A stretch of 64,000 nt of DNA from JAICYJ01 sp963797565 (GTDB taxonomy: Bacteria; Actinomycetota; Thermoleophilia; Gaiellales; JAICJC01), in NCBI GenBank assembly GCA_963797565.1, contig CAWCPM010000008.1:172310-236309 (forward strand). The letters run 5' to 3'. The position numbers and the translations under genes were made by a program. Position 1 is the first letter of the stretch; every line of letters begins with the position of its first letter. This document shows positions 45,810 through 55,633 of this stretch, piece after piece. The notes under the pieces are model-generated. The model made no database searches and was not told the origin of the DNA. It was given only the letters and a program-made list of their open reading frames with translations.

Positions 45810-46988
45810 GTGCTGTCGGTTGACGAAGCTCTCGAGGTGATCCGCGGCGCCAGCCCGCGGCCGCGCACGTCGCAGCAGCCGCTGGCATGGTCGCTGGCCG
45901 GCCGCGTGCTGGCTGCCGACGTGTTTGCCGCCGTGAGCCTGCCGCCGTTCGCGACCTCGGCGATGGACGGCTACGCCGTGCATGCCGCCGACCTGGGCGG
46001 TGCGCCGGTGCCGATCGCGTTCCGCGTCGCCGCCGGCGACCCACCGGGGCGCCTGCCGCCGGGCAGCAGCGCGGGCATCGCCACGGGCGCTCCGCTTCCG
46101 GAGGGCGCCGACGCGGTGGTGCCGATCGAGGACGCGCGCGAGCAGGACGGCCTGATCGCCGAGCGGCCGGCGGTGGGAGCCTGCATCAGACCTGCCGGCG
46201 GCGACATCGCCGCCGGCGGCCTGGTCGCCTCGACCGGGATGGCGCTCTCGCCGGCGGTGCTGGCCGCCCTGGCCGCGTCCGGCTGCGACCGGGTGACGGT
46301 GGCAGACCGGCCGCGGGTTGCGGTGCTGGCCACCGGCAGCGAGCTGGTGCCCCCCGGGCAGCCGCTCGAGCCGGGGCAGATCTACGAGTCCAACGCCACG
46401 GCCCTGGCCGCCCAGGCCGCGCGGGCCGGCGCCGAGCTGATCTCATCCGGAGTCGTGCCCGACGACCCGGCGGCCACCGAGCGCGCCTTCGCCGACGCGA
46501 TAGCCGCCGCCGACGTGGTGGTGTCGACCGGCGGTGTGTCCGTGGGCCCCCACGATCACGTCAAGCCGGCGATGGAGGCGCTGGGCGTGCGCGAGCTGTT
46601 CTGGCGAGTCGCCCACAAGCCAGGGAAGCCGCTCTGGTTCGGCGCGGCGCCCTCAGGCGCGCTCGTGTTCGGCCTGCCCGGAAACCCGGTCTCCAGCCTG
46701 GTCTGCTTCGAGCTGTTCGTGCGAGTCGCGCTGGACAGGATGACGGGCGCCCGGGCGCGGCCGCTGCCGGTGGCACGGCTGGCGGCGCCGGTGCGGCGGC
46801 TGCGCCTGCGAGATCACGCAGTCCGCTGCCGCCTGGAACCGGGTGATGACGGCATGCAGCTGCATCCGCAGGACGCACAGGACTCGCACATGATCGCGCA
46901 CGCTGCTTTGGCCGACGCCGTGGCGCTGGTTGCGGCCGGCGAGGGCGAGGCCGCGGCCGGTGACCTGGTCAGCTACATGGTTATTTAG
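45810..46988 (+). CDS. moeA: molybdopterin molybdenumtransferase MoeA
   Basis: 392 aa. It inserts molybdate into adenylylated molybdopterin. Seen: PPFATSAMDGYAV, PEGADAVVPIED, then the MoeA/MogA domain VLATGSELVPPGQPLEPGQIYESN, STGGVSVGPHDHV and FGLPGNPVSSLVCFE, followed by a beta-barrel domain. Length matches the family. Other molybdenum cofactor genes (moaC, mogA) lie at 56.6 kb. The 3' end overlaps the convergent sortase gene by 8 bp. Confidence 0.94.
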   Translation: MLSVDEALEVIRGASPRPRTSQQPLAWSLAGRVLAADVFAAVSLPPFATSAMDGYAVHAADLGGAPVPIAFRVAAGDPPGRLPPGSSAGIATGAPLPEGADAVVPIEDAREQDGLIAERPAVGACIRPAGGDIAAGGLVASTGMALSPAVLAALAASGCDRVTVADRPRVAVLATGSELVPPGQPLEPGQIYESNATALAAQAARAGAELISSGVVPDDPAATERAFADAIAAADVVVSTGGVSVGPHDHVKPAMEALGVRELFWRVAHKPGKPLWFGAAPSGALVFGLPGNPVSSLVCFELFVRVALDRMTGARARPLPVARLAAPVRRLRLRDHAVRCRLEPGDDGMQLHPQDAQDSHMIAHAALADAVALVAAGEGEAAAGDLVSYMVI

Positions 46989-47728
46989 ACGGCAGCGCGA
47001 CGGTGCGGCCGTACTTGCCGGGCAGCGTCACCGAGACGCCGCGGGCGAATACCACCCAGCGGTGCGAGGCGCTGTAGAGCGGATGGCAGGCCGAGAGCAC
47101 CAGGCGCTCGTAGCCCTGAGGCTTGATGATGCCCCAGTCCGTGTTGGACACCACCTGGTGCATCTGCACGCGGTACGTGAACGTGGCGTACGGCATCTGC
47201 AGCGTGATGGTGTCGCCGTTGCGGATGTCATCGATGTGCCGGAACCACGCGCCGTAGGTGGTGCGGTGACCGGCGATCGCCACCGTAGATCCCATCCCCG
47301 GGAAGGACGTGTTCATGTAGTGGCCGGGGCCCTTGCTGAGGTCGGCGTCGAAGCCGGCCGTGGTGCCCTGCACCACCACCACGTCGGACAGGCCGATGCG
47401 ATGGATCGTGAGCCGCCCGAATGCATGTCCCTCCTTGGACGCTGTGCTTGAACGAGATCGCGTCCTTCCGCACCAGCGCCAGGGCGGCGCTGTTGTCGGG
47501 CGGCGGCGTGACGATCGTGAAATGCTGCTGGGTCTTGTGGAACTCGGAGGTCAGCGCGCGCTGCTGCCAGTGTGCCCACAGCCAGGTGACCGGGTCGCCC
47601 CAGGCCAGGATCAGGCCGGCGTACAGGATCACGGCAACGCCCACCACGATCAGCGTGTTGGAGATGCGGCGGAGCCGGCGGCCGGGAGATCGGGCGGCGG
47701 CGCCGTCCGCCATGGTGCGAGTCGCCAT
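46981..47728 (-). CDS. class E-type sortase (frameshifted)
   Basis: About 248 aa if one extra base near 47437 is ignored. One N-terminal helix (ISNTLIVVGVAVILYAGLIL), then the sortase domain with active-site His (AIAGHRTTYGAWF), Cys (LVLSACHPLYS) and Arg (FARGVSV). Unlike the sortase-fold protein at 29.4 kb, the cysteine is intact. It would join proteins with an LPxTG-like motif to the wall. It lies 3 bp after the M28 peptidase gene, so the two are cotranscribed. Confidence 0.85.
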
Positions 47729-47731
47729 ACC

Positions 47732-49463
47732 TCAGTTATACAGGCGATCCGGCGGATGCGCAGGTCCGTACCGGCCCGCGATCAGTGCCGCCAGCTGCGC
47801 CGCGGCGGCGGCGGTCAGGATCAGGCAGACCGCGATCGCGGGTGACAGGTAGCCGCTCGCGGTCATCGCCAGCATCGCCCGTGGGGTGGAGAGGCCGAGA
47901 TGGAACTGCGTCGCATACTCGAATAGCAGGAGCGCCGGGCCCAGGAACCCGATCAGGTACACCAGCACCATGTAGCGGCGGCCGGCGCGGGCCGCCGTGG
48001 GCAGCAGCAGCCAGGCGTGCGCAGCCGGCAGCACCAGGATCAGCGCGAACGGGTTGAACGCGACCAGCAGCGTGGACGCAAAGGCCAACCCGAGCAGGCC
48101 GGCCACCAGGCCGCTGGTGCGCTCGCCGCCGGACACGGTCGTGGTCACGACCGTCCGCGGGCGGGTTGCGAACCTCCAGACGGCCAGGCCTGCCAGCGCG
48201 GCCAGCAGGATGCCGCTCCAGGTGATGCCGAGGGCGTGCGGCCGCGGCGCCAGGTTGAGGCCGGACGCGAGGTCCCCCGGTAGCACCGGCAGCAGCCACA
48301 GCGTGACCAGGAACGCGGCCCACGGCAGCACCCGCCAGCACAGCGCCGTCACCGCGGGCGCCAGCGGCAGCCGCCGGCGCCGGCAGCGCGCGGCCATGTC
48401 CAGCGTGCACGCCAGAGCCGGCGCGAGCAGGGCCACCAGGGCCGTCTCGGCCAGCCACCCTCGCATCGTGCGGGTGCCCAGGAAGATGTCCGGGCGTCCG
48501 CCCGGCTCGATCACGGACGCGCCGTCCAGCTGCTGCACCAGGCCGGCCGTCGCGTTGCCGACGTCGGTCAGCTGAGCGGGGCTGTAGCTGGTGAACGTGG
48601 CATGTGGGTCGGGCGGCGGGCCGGCGGTCAGTGTCAGTGCGGGCACGCTCCGGGCCAGCAACGGCCCCTGCTCGCCCAGGGCATAGGGCACGGCCAGGCC
48701 GGAGAGCTGGTCGAGCAGGCCGGGCACCACGGGCGATCGTCCGGTGGTGCGCTCGATTGCGCTGCGTGCCGTGCGAAACAGCGTCGGCGACGTGCCCCTG
48801 GTCGTGTCCGGCCTGATCACGATCCGGATCGGGGTGCCGTCCGGCGCTGCGACCGAGTCCAGCACGATGGCGGATACCACCCGGCTCGGCCAGGGGCGAG
48901 TGATCGGCGAAGTACGAGGCGCCCTGCCCACCCGTGGTGCCGCCGTCCGTGGACAGGAACAGCAGCCCGTGCTCGGGGCTGGTCTGCCGCAGCTCCCTGG
49001 CCAGCTCCAGCATCACGCCCACCGAGGAGGCGTTGTCATCGGCGCCGGTGCCGACGCCGTCGTGGTGTGCGACGACCGCGATCAGGTCGGGCAGCCGTCC
49101 CGGCAGGTAGCCGATCACGTTCTTCATGGGCACGTTCGGCTGGCCGGGCAGGTCGGCGGCGAACGTCTGCTCGCTCACCTTGTAGCCGAACCGTTCCAGC
49201 TGGGAGCTGATCCAGCCGGCCGCGGCCAGGTCGCCCTTTCCGCCGGGTCCGCGCATCCTCGGCAGCGACAGCATGTAGGCGGCGCGGGTGGCCGCGGCGC
49301 CTCCGTTGAACGGCGTGGGTGGCGTCGGCGGCGTGGGCGGCAGGGCCGGCTCTCGCGTGGCCAGCGCCGCGACCAGCACCGGAACCAGTGCGATCACCAG
49401 CAGCAGGCGATACAGCGGCCATGAGACCAGTCCCCTACGGGTGTTGGCGGCACGGCGCGGCAC
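47732..49463 (-). CDS. M28-family peptidase with C-terminal membrane domain (frameshifted)
   Basis: About 576 aa after one extra base near 48884. An N-terminal anchor (LLLVIALVPVLVAALA) leads to an extracellular M28 zinc peptidase domain: VVAHHDGVGTGADDNASSVGVML carries the zinc His and Asp residues. The usual Glu-Glu pair is replaced by STDGGTTGG. The last 270 residues hold about seven helices (LAETALVALLAPALA to LAALIAG). It resembles membrane aminopeptidases of actinobacteria. The start is GTG with TATAAG 5 nt upstream. Confidence 0.83.
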
Positions 49464-49468
49464 GCGGC

Positions 49469-49474
49469 CTTATA
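49469..49474 (-). promoter_or_regulatory. -10 box of the M28 peptidase-sortase operon
   Basis: Minus-strand TATAAG, 5 nt before the GTG at 49463. Confidence 0.5.
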
Positions 49475-49509
49475 GCACGCAATCGCCCTTTGCACGGGGG
49501 GTGGGGCAC

Positions 49510-49515
49510 TACGAT
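49510..49515 (+). promoter_or_regulatory. -10 box of the response-regulator operon
   Basis: TACGAT, 6 nt, then GTG at 49522. It lies back to back with the M28 promoter. Confidence 0.5.
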
Positions 49516-49521
49516 GTGGGG

Positions 49522-50244
49522 GTGACCGGTGACGCAACCATCCTGCTCGTGGACGACGAGGAGTCGATTCAGAAGCTGCTCACCTTTCCGCTCGAGCGCG
49601 AGGGCTACCGCGTGATTCAGGCCCGGGACGGGGAGGAGGCTCTGCTCCGCTTCCAGGAGGGGCCGGTCGATCTGGTGGTGCTGGACGTGATGCTGCCGAA
49701 GCTGGACGGCCTCGAGGTCTGCCGCAGGCTGCGCACCACCTCGGCGGTGCCGATCATCATGCTGACGGCGCGCGACGACGAGGTCGACAAGGTGCTGGGC
49801 CTGGAGCTGGGCGCGGACGACTACATCACCAAGCCGTTCTCGATCCGCGAGTTCCGCAGCCGCATCCGGGCGATGCTGCGGCGGGCGACGCTGCTCTCGG
49901 AGCTGCGGCCGTTCGGCACCGAGGCGATCGCCGTCGACGGGCTCGTGATCGATCCCGCCAAGCGCACCGTCCAGGTCGACGGCGAGCCGGTGCAGCTGAC
50001 CTACGTGGAGTTCGAGGTGCTGCGGACGCTGGCCACGCACCCGGGCCGCGTGTACAGCCGCCAGTCGCTGCTGGAAGCCGTGTGGGGCGGCTCCGCCTAC
50101 CGTGAGCCGCGCACCATCGACGTGCACATCCGCCATCTCCGAGAGAAGCTCGAGGCCGACCCCGCCGATCCGTCGTTCATCCTGACGGTGCGCGGAGCCG
50201 GCTACCACTTCCGCGACATCGCGCCCGCACCGTCCGTGCCGTGA
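49522..50244 (+). CDS. OmpR/PhoB-family response regulator
   Basis: 240 aa. Receiver: LLVDDEESIQKLL, phosphoacceptor in VVLDVMLPKLDG, T in IIMLTARD and K in DYITKPF. Winged-helix DNA-binding domain: QLTYVEFEVLRTLATHPGRVYSRQSLLEAVWG and RTIDVHIRHLREKLE. GTG start; stop overlaps the kinase start. It regulates an unknown regulon, probably including the HtrA gene downstream. Confidence 0.93.
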   Translation: MTGDATILLVDDEESIQKLLTFPLEREGYRVIQARDGEEALLRFQEGPVDLVVLDVMLPKLDGLEVCRRLRTTSAVPIIMLTARDDEVDKVLGLELGADDYITKPFSIREFRSRIRAMLRRATLLSELRPFGTEAIAVDGLVIDPAKRTVQVDGEPVQLTYVEFEVLRTLATHPGRVYSRQSLLEAVWGGSAYREPRTIDVHIRHLREKLEADPADPSFILTVRGAGYHFRDIAPAPSVP

Positions 50245-51626
50245 GGTCGCTGCGCCTGCGCCTGATCCTGGTGCTGGCGGCCGTTGTCGCCACCGCCATG
50301 GGCGTCGTGTTCCTGTACGTGGTGCCGACGCTCCGCGACAACCTGGTCGCCGGCCGTCTCAAGCGGCTGGAGCAGGTGTCGCACACCGAGCAGGAGCGGG
50401 ACTCGACCCTGCGCGGCGAGATCGCCCATCTTGGCGCTACCAACGTGCTGCCGCCCAGCACCCACAAGACGGTGCATCGCATCGGGCGGCTCGCCAACGC
50501 CCAGGTGGGCGTCTTCCAGCTACACGGCGGCGAGGTTCTGGACACGCGCTTGAACGGCCAGGCCGGGGTCACCCGCACCGATCCGATCGTGCTGCGCGCC
50601 GCGAAAACCGGCTTTGCCAGCGGCCACCGCGGCGGAACGCTGGTGGTGGCCTTCACGGTCGGCGACGCGGGCCTGGTGGCGCTCAGCCAGCAGGTCGGCG
50701 ACGTCAACGAGACCGCCGACCTGGTCGAGCGGCGGATCCTGATCGCGGCCGCGCTGGCCCTGCTGGTGGCGATGCTGGTGGGCTGGGCGTCGGCCCACGC
50801 CGTCACCCGCCGGCTCTCGCACCTCGAGCAGGGCGCGCGGCGGATCGCGCTCGGCGAGTTCGACCGTCCCATCGGCGACCAGTCGCCCGACGAGCTGGGC
50901 CAGCTGGGGCGCGCGTTCGACCTGATGCAGATCCGCCTTGACCGCGCCGACCGCGTGCGCAAGGAGTTCGTCGCCAACGCCTCGCACGAGCTGCGCACGC
51001 CGCTGTTCTCGCTGAGCGGGTTCATGGAGCTGCTGGACGACGAGGATCTCGACGACGAGACGCGGGCCGCGTTCATGCAGCAGATGCGGGAGCAGGTGAA
51101 CCGCCTCACCAAGCTCGCCACCGACCTGCTCGACCTGTCCCGGCTGGACGCCGACGCGGTGGCGGTGGAGCACGAGCCGATCGACATGGCTGCGGCGGCG
51201 CGGGGGCTGGTGCGCGAGTTCCGGGGCCTGGCCGTCGGCCACGGCAGTCGCATCTCGCTGGTGAAGCCGGAGGCCGACCTGCCGCACGCGATCGGGGACG
51301 AGCTGCGGGTGCAGCAGGTGGGCAGGGCGCTGCTCGACAACGCCATCCGGCACAACCCGTCGGGCACACAGGTGCGCGTCGCGGTCACCGCCGACAACGG
51401 CAGCGTGCGTCTGGATGTGGCTGACAACGGCCCCGCCATCGACGATCAGACCGCCCGCCACCTGTTCGAGCGGTTCTACCGCGGCGAGGCCACCAGCGCG
51501 GCCGGCAGCGGCCTCGGTCTGGCCATCGCCCGCGAGCTGGCCGAACGCATGGACGGGCGGCTGGAGCTGCTGAGCGACGATGGCGAGACGCGGTTCACGT
51601 TCAGCCTTCCGGCCGAGCAAAGCTAA
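50241..51626 (+). CDS. HAMP-containing sensor histidine kinase
   Basis: 461 aa. Two helices (residues 5-25 and 165-190) frame an extracellular domain of about 140 residues. A HAMP domain follows (THAV-like RRLSHLEQGARRIALGEF), then the H box (VANASHELRTPLFSLSGF), and ATPase boxes LLDNAIRHNP, VADNGPAID and GSGLGLAIARELAE. It is translationally coupled to the regulator. The signal is unknown; envelope stress is likely, given HtrA next to it. Confidence 0.93.
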   Translation: MRSLRLRLILVLAAVVATAMGVVFLYVVPTLRDNLVAGRLKRLEQVSHTEQERDSTLRGEIAHLGATNVLPPSTHKTVHRIGRLANAQVGVFQLHGGEVLDTRLNGQAGVTRTDPIVLRAAKTGFASGHRGGTLVVAFTVGDAGLVALSQQVGDVNETADLVERRILIAAALALLVAMLVGWASAHAVTRRLSHLEQGARRIALGEFDRPIGDQSPDELGQLGRAFDLMQIRLDRADRVRKEFVANASHELRTPLFSLSGFMELLDDEDLDDETRAAFMQQMREQVNRLTKLATDLLDLSRLDADAVAVEHEPIDMAAAARGLVREFRGLAVGHGSRISLVKPEADLPHAIGDELRVQQVGRALLDNAIRHNPSGTQVRVAVTADNGSVRLDVADNGPAIDDQTARHLFERFYRGEATSAAGSGLGLAIARELAERMDGRLELLSDDGETRFTFSLPAEQS

Positions 51627-51629
51627 CCT
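51624..51629 (+). promoter_or_regulatory. -10 box of the htrA gene
   Basis: TAACCT, 6 nt, then ATG at 51636. It overlaps the kinase stop codon, so HtrA can be made alone. Confidence 0.5.
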
Positions 51630-51635
51630 GCGCAC

Positions 51636-52799
51636 ATGCGACCGACCGCAATCATCGCCGCGCTCGCCGGATTGGTGGCCGGCGTGGTGGCTGCAATCGT
51701 GACCGTCGCACTCGCGTCCTCGAACGGCGCCTTCGACGGATCGACCACCGTGATCACGGCCGGCGCGGCAACCGTCGCCCCGGTCAACGTGACCGCGTCG
51801 CGGAGCGATTTCGATCCTGCCGCCATCTACCGGGCCCGCATCCGCGGCGTGGTCACGATCACCTCGGTGTTCCCCAGCGGCGAGGCCGGCGGCAGCGGCT
51901 TCGTGGTCTCGAACGACGGGCTGATCATGACCAACGCGCACGTGGTCACGGACTCGGCTGACCAGAACGTGCCGGCCAGCGACGTGAAGCCGGCCGACCA
52001 CGTCTTCGTGCGGTTCCAAAACGGCGACCAGATCTCGGCCAGCATCGTCGGCTACGACCTGTTCGCCGACGTGGCCGTGCTGCGGGTCAGCGCCGACGGC
52101 GAGAAGCTGCAGCCCGTGCCCCTGGGCAACTCCTCGCAGGTGCGCGTGGGCGAGCCGGTGGCGGCGATCGGCAGCCCGTTCCTCGAGGCAGGCTCGCTGT
52201 CGGTCGGCGTCGTCTCGGCCATCAACCGCTCGCTGTCGAGCGGTACCGGGTTCGCCATCCCAGGAGCGATCCAGACGGATGCCGCGATCAATCACGGCAA
52301 CTCGGGCGGACCGCTCTTCAACGCGGCCGGCGAGGTGATCGGCATCAACGCGCAGATCCAGACCACCAGCGGCGGGGGCGAGGGCGTCGGTTTTGCCGTG
52401 CCGATCGATCTGGCCCGCCACTCGATGCAGCAGCTGGTCGAGCACGGCAAGGTCTCCTACGGCTGGCTGGGCGTGCGGCTGAGCACGGTCACGCCGGCCA
52501 TCGCCGACCGGTTCGGGCTGGCCGTGAAGCACGGCGCCCTGTTGGTGGATGTGACCCCGGGCGGGCCCGCCGATAACGCCGGGCTGAAGGTGGGGGGCGA
52601 CCTGGAGCAGTTCCAGGACACCTCGATCCGGCCCGACGGCGACATCATCACCGCCGTCAACGGCCATCCCGTGCTCGGCTCCGACCAGTTCGTGCGGTTG
52701 GTGGCGGAAGCCGCTCCGGGCCAGGTGCTGCACCTGCGGGTACAGCGTGGCGACCAGTCGCGCTCGGTCAACGTGACACTGGGTGTGAGACCGCTCTAG
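51636..52799 (+). CDS. HtrA/DegP-like serine protease with PDZ domain
   Basis: 387 aa. N-terminal helix (IIAALAGLVAGVVAAIVTVALA) anchors it outside the membrane. The trypsin-like triad: His in MTNAHVV, Asp in FADVAVL, Ser in HGNSGGPLF. One PDZ domain follows (GWLGVRLST, GGPADNAGLKVGGDL). It degrades or refolds damaged envelope proteins and lies after a two-component system. Confidence 0.94.
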   Translation: MRPTAIIAALAGLVAGVVAAIVTVALASSNGAFDGSTTVITAGAATVAPVNVTASRSDFDPAAIYRARIRGVVTITSVFPSGEAGGSGFVVSNDGLIMTNAHVVTDSADQNVPASDVKPADHVFVRFQNGDQISASIVGYDLFADVAVLRVSADGEKLQPVPLGNSSQVRVGEPVAAIGSPFLEAGSLSVGVVSAINRSLSSGTGFAIPGAIQTDAAINHGNSGGPLFNAAGEVIGINAQIQTTSGGGEGVGFAVPIDLARHSMQQLVEHGKVSYGWLGVRLSTVTPAIADRFGLAVKHGALLVDVTPGGPADNAGLKVGGDLEQFQDTSIRPDGDIITAVNGHPVLGSDQFVRLVAEAAPGQVLHLRVQRGDQSRSVNVTLGVRPL

Positions 52800-52851
52800 T
52801 AGGCCGGGTCAAGGGGATCACCTCGGTGCACCCCACGTCGAGGGCGGTTGG

Positions 52852-52857
52852 TAGTGT
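52852..52857 (+). promoter_or_regulatory. -10 box of the trehalose operon
   Basis: TAGTGT, 8 nt, then ATG at 52866. This favours 52866 over the in-frame start at 52848. Confidence 0.5.
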
Positions 52858-52865
52858 CCGCGCCC

Positions 52866-54182
52866 ATGCAACGCGTCAACGTGGGCCACAAGACCCTTGC
52901 CGACTACGCGTCGATCGTGGGCCGGTCGCTGGCCGACGAGATCCGCACCCTGGCCGAGCCGCTGCGCGGCAAGCGCATGCTGCACCTGTCGGCCACCGCC
53001 TTCGGCGGCGGCGTCGCCGAGATCCAGTACACGCTGATCCCGCTGCTGAACGACGTCGGCATCGAGGCCGAGTGGCGCGTGATCAACGGCCGCGACGAGT
53101 TCTTCGACGTCACCAAGGCGATCCACAACGGCCTGCAGGGCAACCCGCAGTCGCTGACGGACGAGCAGAAGGACGTGTTCATGCGCTACAACCGGCTGAA
53201 TGCCGACGACCTGGAGGACGCCGACGAGTGGGATCTGATCGTCGTGCACGATCCCCAGCCGGCTGCCATCCGCAGCATGCTCACGACCACCCGGCCGCGG
53301 TGGGTATGGCGCTGCCACATCGACCTGTCCGAGCCGAACCCGGACGTGCTCGACTTCCTGCTGCCGTCGATCTCGAGCTACGACGCCTCCATCTTCCACA
53401 TGCATGAGTACGTCCCGTCGGCGGCCGGGCTCACCGGCGCGGTGATCTGGCCGCCCGCGATCGACCCGCTGGCGCCCAAGAACATGGCGCTGGCTCCCGA
53501 GGATGCGGCCTACATCGTCGACCAGTTCGGCATCGACGCCAACCGCCCGATGCTGCTGCAGGTCTCGCGCTTCGACCCGTGGAAGGACCCGCTGGGCGTG
53601 ATCGAGGCCTACCACGAGGTGAAGGCGCAGCACCCCGGGATGCAGCTGGCGCTGGTCGGCTCGATGGCGCACGACGACCCCGAGGGCTGGGAGTTCTACA
53701 ACCAGACCGTCGAGTTCGCCGGCGACGACCCCGACGTCCACATCCTCAGCAACCTCAACAACGTCGGCGCGGTCGAGGTGAACGCGTTCCAGGTGCACGC
53801 GGCGGCCTGCATCCAGAAGTCGATCAAGGAGGGCTTCGGCCTGACCGTCTCCGAGGCGCTGTGGAAGTCGCGCCCGGTGATCGGCGGCAAGGTCGGCGGC
53901 ATCACCTCCCAGATCGAGGACCGCGTGACCGGCCACCTGGTCAGCTCCTCCCAGGAGTGCGCCCAGCGCGCGCTCGAGATCCTGGCCGACCCGGCCGAGG
54001 CACGGCAGATGGCCCGGCGTGGCAAGGAGCAGGTGCGCCTGCGGTTCCTGACGCCGCGGTTGATGCGCAACTGGCTGGCGCTGATGCACCACTTCGAGGG
54101 CGAGCAGGTCGACCTCGACTTCCACGACGCTCGCCGCGTAACGGCGCTCGCCCGCGGGCATGGACTACCCTGTCATGCGTGA
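52866..54182 (+). CDS. TreT-like trehalose synthase (GT4 glycosyltransferase)
   Basis: 438 aa. N-terminal LHLSATAFGGGVAEIQYTLIPLLNDVGIEAEWRV matches TreT, which joins nucleotide-glucose and glucose to make trehalose in one step. Donor-site motifs include LLQVSRFDPWKDPLGVIEAY and the Glu in SIKEGFGLTVSEALWKSRPVIGG. It is directly followed by OtsA (TGATG), so two routes to trehalose or its phosphate are in one operon. Confidence 0.88.
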   Translation: MQRVNVGHKTLADYASIVGRSLADEIRTLAEPLRGKRMLHLSATAFGGGVAEIQYTLIPLLNDVGIEAEWRVINGRDEFFDVTKAIHNGLQGNPQSLTDEQKDVFMRYNRLNADDLEDADEWDLIVVHDPQPAAIRSMLTTTRPRWVWRCHIDLSEPNPDVLDFLLPSISSYDASIFHMHEYVPSAAGLTGAVIWPPAIDPLAPKNMALAPEDAAYIVDQFGIDANRPMLLQVSRFDPWKDPLGVIEAYHEVKAQHPGMQLALVGSMAHDDPEGWEFYNQTVEFAGDDPDVHILSNLNNVGAVEVNAFQVHAAACIQKSIKEGFGLTVSEALWKSRPVIGGKVGGITSQIEDRVTGHLVSSSQECAQRALEILADPAEARQMARRGKEQVRLRFLTPRLMRNWLALMHHFEGEQVDLDFHDARRVTALARGHGLPCHA

Positions 54183-55633
54183 TGGAAGAGCCTCCTCTCC
54201 TGATCGTGTCCAACCGCGGCCCGATGCGGTTCGAAACGCTCCCCGACGGGTCGCACAGCGCCAAGCGCGGCGGCGGCGGCCTCGTCACGGCGCTTTCGGC
54301 GCTGACGACGCAGCGGCCGCTGACCTGGGTGGCCAGTGCGCTCTCCGACGATGACGCCGAGGTGGCGGCCGAGGGGATCTACGAGGACGGCAACCTGCGT
54401 CTCAGCCTGGTCGCGCACGACCGCGAGGAGTACGACCGCTACTACAACGTCTTTGCCAACCCGACGCTCTGGTTCATCCACCACTACCTGTGGGGGCTGG
54501 CGATGGAGCCGGACGTCGACCGCAACATCCGGCTGGCCTGGGATGCCGGCTACCTGCCGGTGAACGAGCGCTTTGCCGAGGCCGTGGCCGCCGAGATCGA
54601 GGAGTCGCCCGACGACTCACCGGTGGTGATGGTGCATGACTACCAGCTGTTCATGGTGCCGCGTGGCGTGCGCGAGCGGGCGCCGCGGGCCCGCATCCAG
54701 CACTTCACGCACATCCCCTGGCCGATGCCCGACTACTGGCGGATCCTGCCCGATGACATCCGCAGGGCCATCCACGAGTCGCTGCTGAACTGCGACATCG
54801 TGGGGCTGCACACCGATCGCTACGTGCGCGCCTTCCTGCACTGCTGCAACGAGCTGACCGAGGGCGAGGTCGACTTCGCCACCCGCACCGTCCGCTTTCA
54901 AGGGCGCGACGTGCAGGTGCGCGCCTACCCGATCTCGGTCGACCCGGCCGAGTTCGAGCGGCTGGCGGCCTCCGACGAGGTGCGCGAGGAGGAGGAGTCG
55001 GTGGTGCAGGCGCGGCCCGAGAAGATGATCCTGCGGGTGGATCGCACCGACCCCTCCAAGAACGTCGTGCGCGGCCTGCGCGCCTACGACCTGTTCCTGT
55101 CCCAGCACCCCGAGTGGCGCGGCCGCGTGACGATGCTGGCGCTGCTCGACCCGTCCCGGCCGGAGATCCCCGAGTACGCCGAGTACGTCGGCGCCATCCA
55201 GCGGGCCGTGCGCGAGGTGAACGACCGCTGGTACATGACGGGCATGTGGACGCCGGTCGACATGCGCATCTCCGACAACTTCCCGCAGGCGGTGGCCGCG
55301 TACAAGCACTACGACGTGCTGCTGGTGAACGCGATCTTCGACGGCATGAACCTTGTGGCCAAGGAGGCGCCGCTGGTGAACCAGCGCGACGGCGTGCTGA
55401 TCCTGTCCGAGAACGCGGGGGCGCACCAGGAGCTGTCTCCCTGGGCGCTGTGCGTGAACCCGTTCGACATCCAGGCCCAGGCTGATGCCATCTACCAGGC
55501 CCTGACCATGCACGCCACCGAGCGGCATGAGCGGATCGAGGGCCTGCGCGGGCAGGTGCGCGAGCACGACATCGCGCTCTGGATCGACACGCAGCTCGAG
55601 GACCTGGCCGCGCTGCGCCCCGTCAAGGCGTGA
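54182..55633 (+). CDS. otsA: trehalose-6-phosphate synthase (GT20)
   Basis: 483 aa. Seen: LIVSNRGPMRFE, WFIHHYLWG, MVHDYQLFMVPRGVRE, HFTHIPWPMPDYWRILP (conserved HxPxP), ILRVDRTDPSKN, and ILSENAGAHQEL. It makes trehalose-6-phosphate from nucleotide-glucose and glucose-6-phosphate. No OtsB phosphatase is seen nearby; a general HAD enzyme may serve. ATG overlaps the TreT-like stop; a GTG lies one codon earlier. Confidence 0.92.
   Translation: MEEPPLLIVSNRGPMRFETLPDGSHSAKRGGGGLVTALSALTTQRPLTWVASALSDDDAEVAAEGIYEDGNLRLSLVAHDREEYDRYYNVFANPTLWFIHHYLWGLAMEPDVDRNIRLAWDAGYLPVNERFAEAVAAEIEESPDDSPVVMVHDYQLFMVPRGVRERAPRARIQHFTHIPWPMPDYWRILPDDIRRAIHESLLNCDIVGLHTDRYVRAFLHCCNELTEGEVDFATRTVRFQGRDVQVRAYPISVDPAEFERLAASDEVREEEESVVQARPEKMILRVDRTDPSKNVVRGLRAYDLFLSQHPEWRGRVTMLALLDPSRPEIPEYAEYVGAIQRAVREVNDRWYMTGMWTPVDMRISDNFPQAVAAYKHYDVLLVNAIFDGMNLVAKEAPLVNQRDGVLILSENAGAHQELSPWALCVNPFDIQAQADAIYQALTMHATERHERIEGLRGQVREHDIALWIDTQLEDLAALRPVKA

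Noticed and set aside
53579..54181. N-terminal extension of the OtsA frame
   Set aside because: It is a shadow of the TreT-like gene; the OtsA family starts at LLIVSNRGP just after the ATG at 54182.
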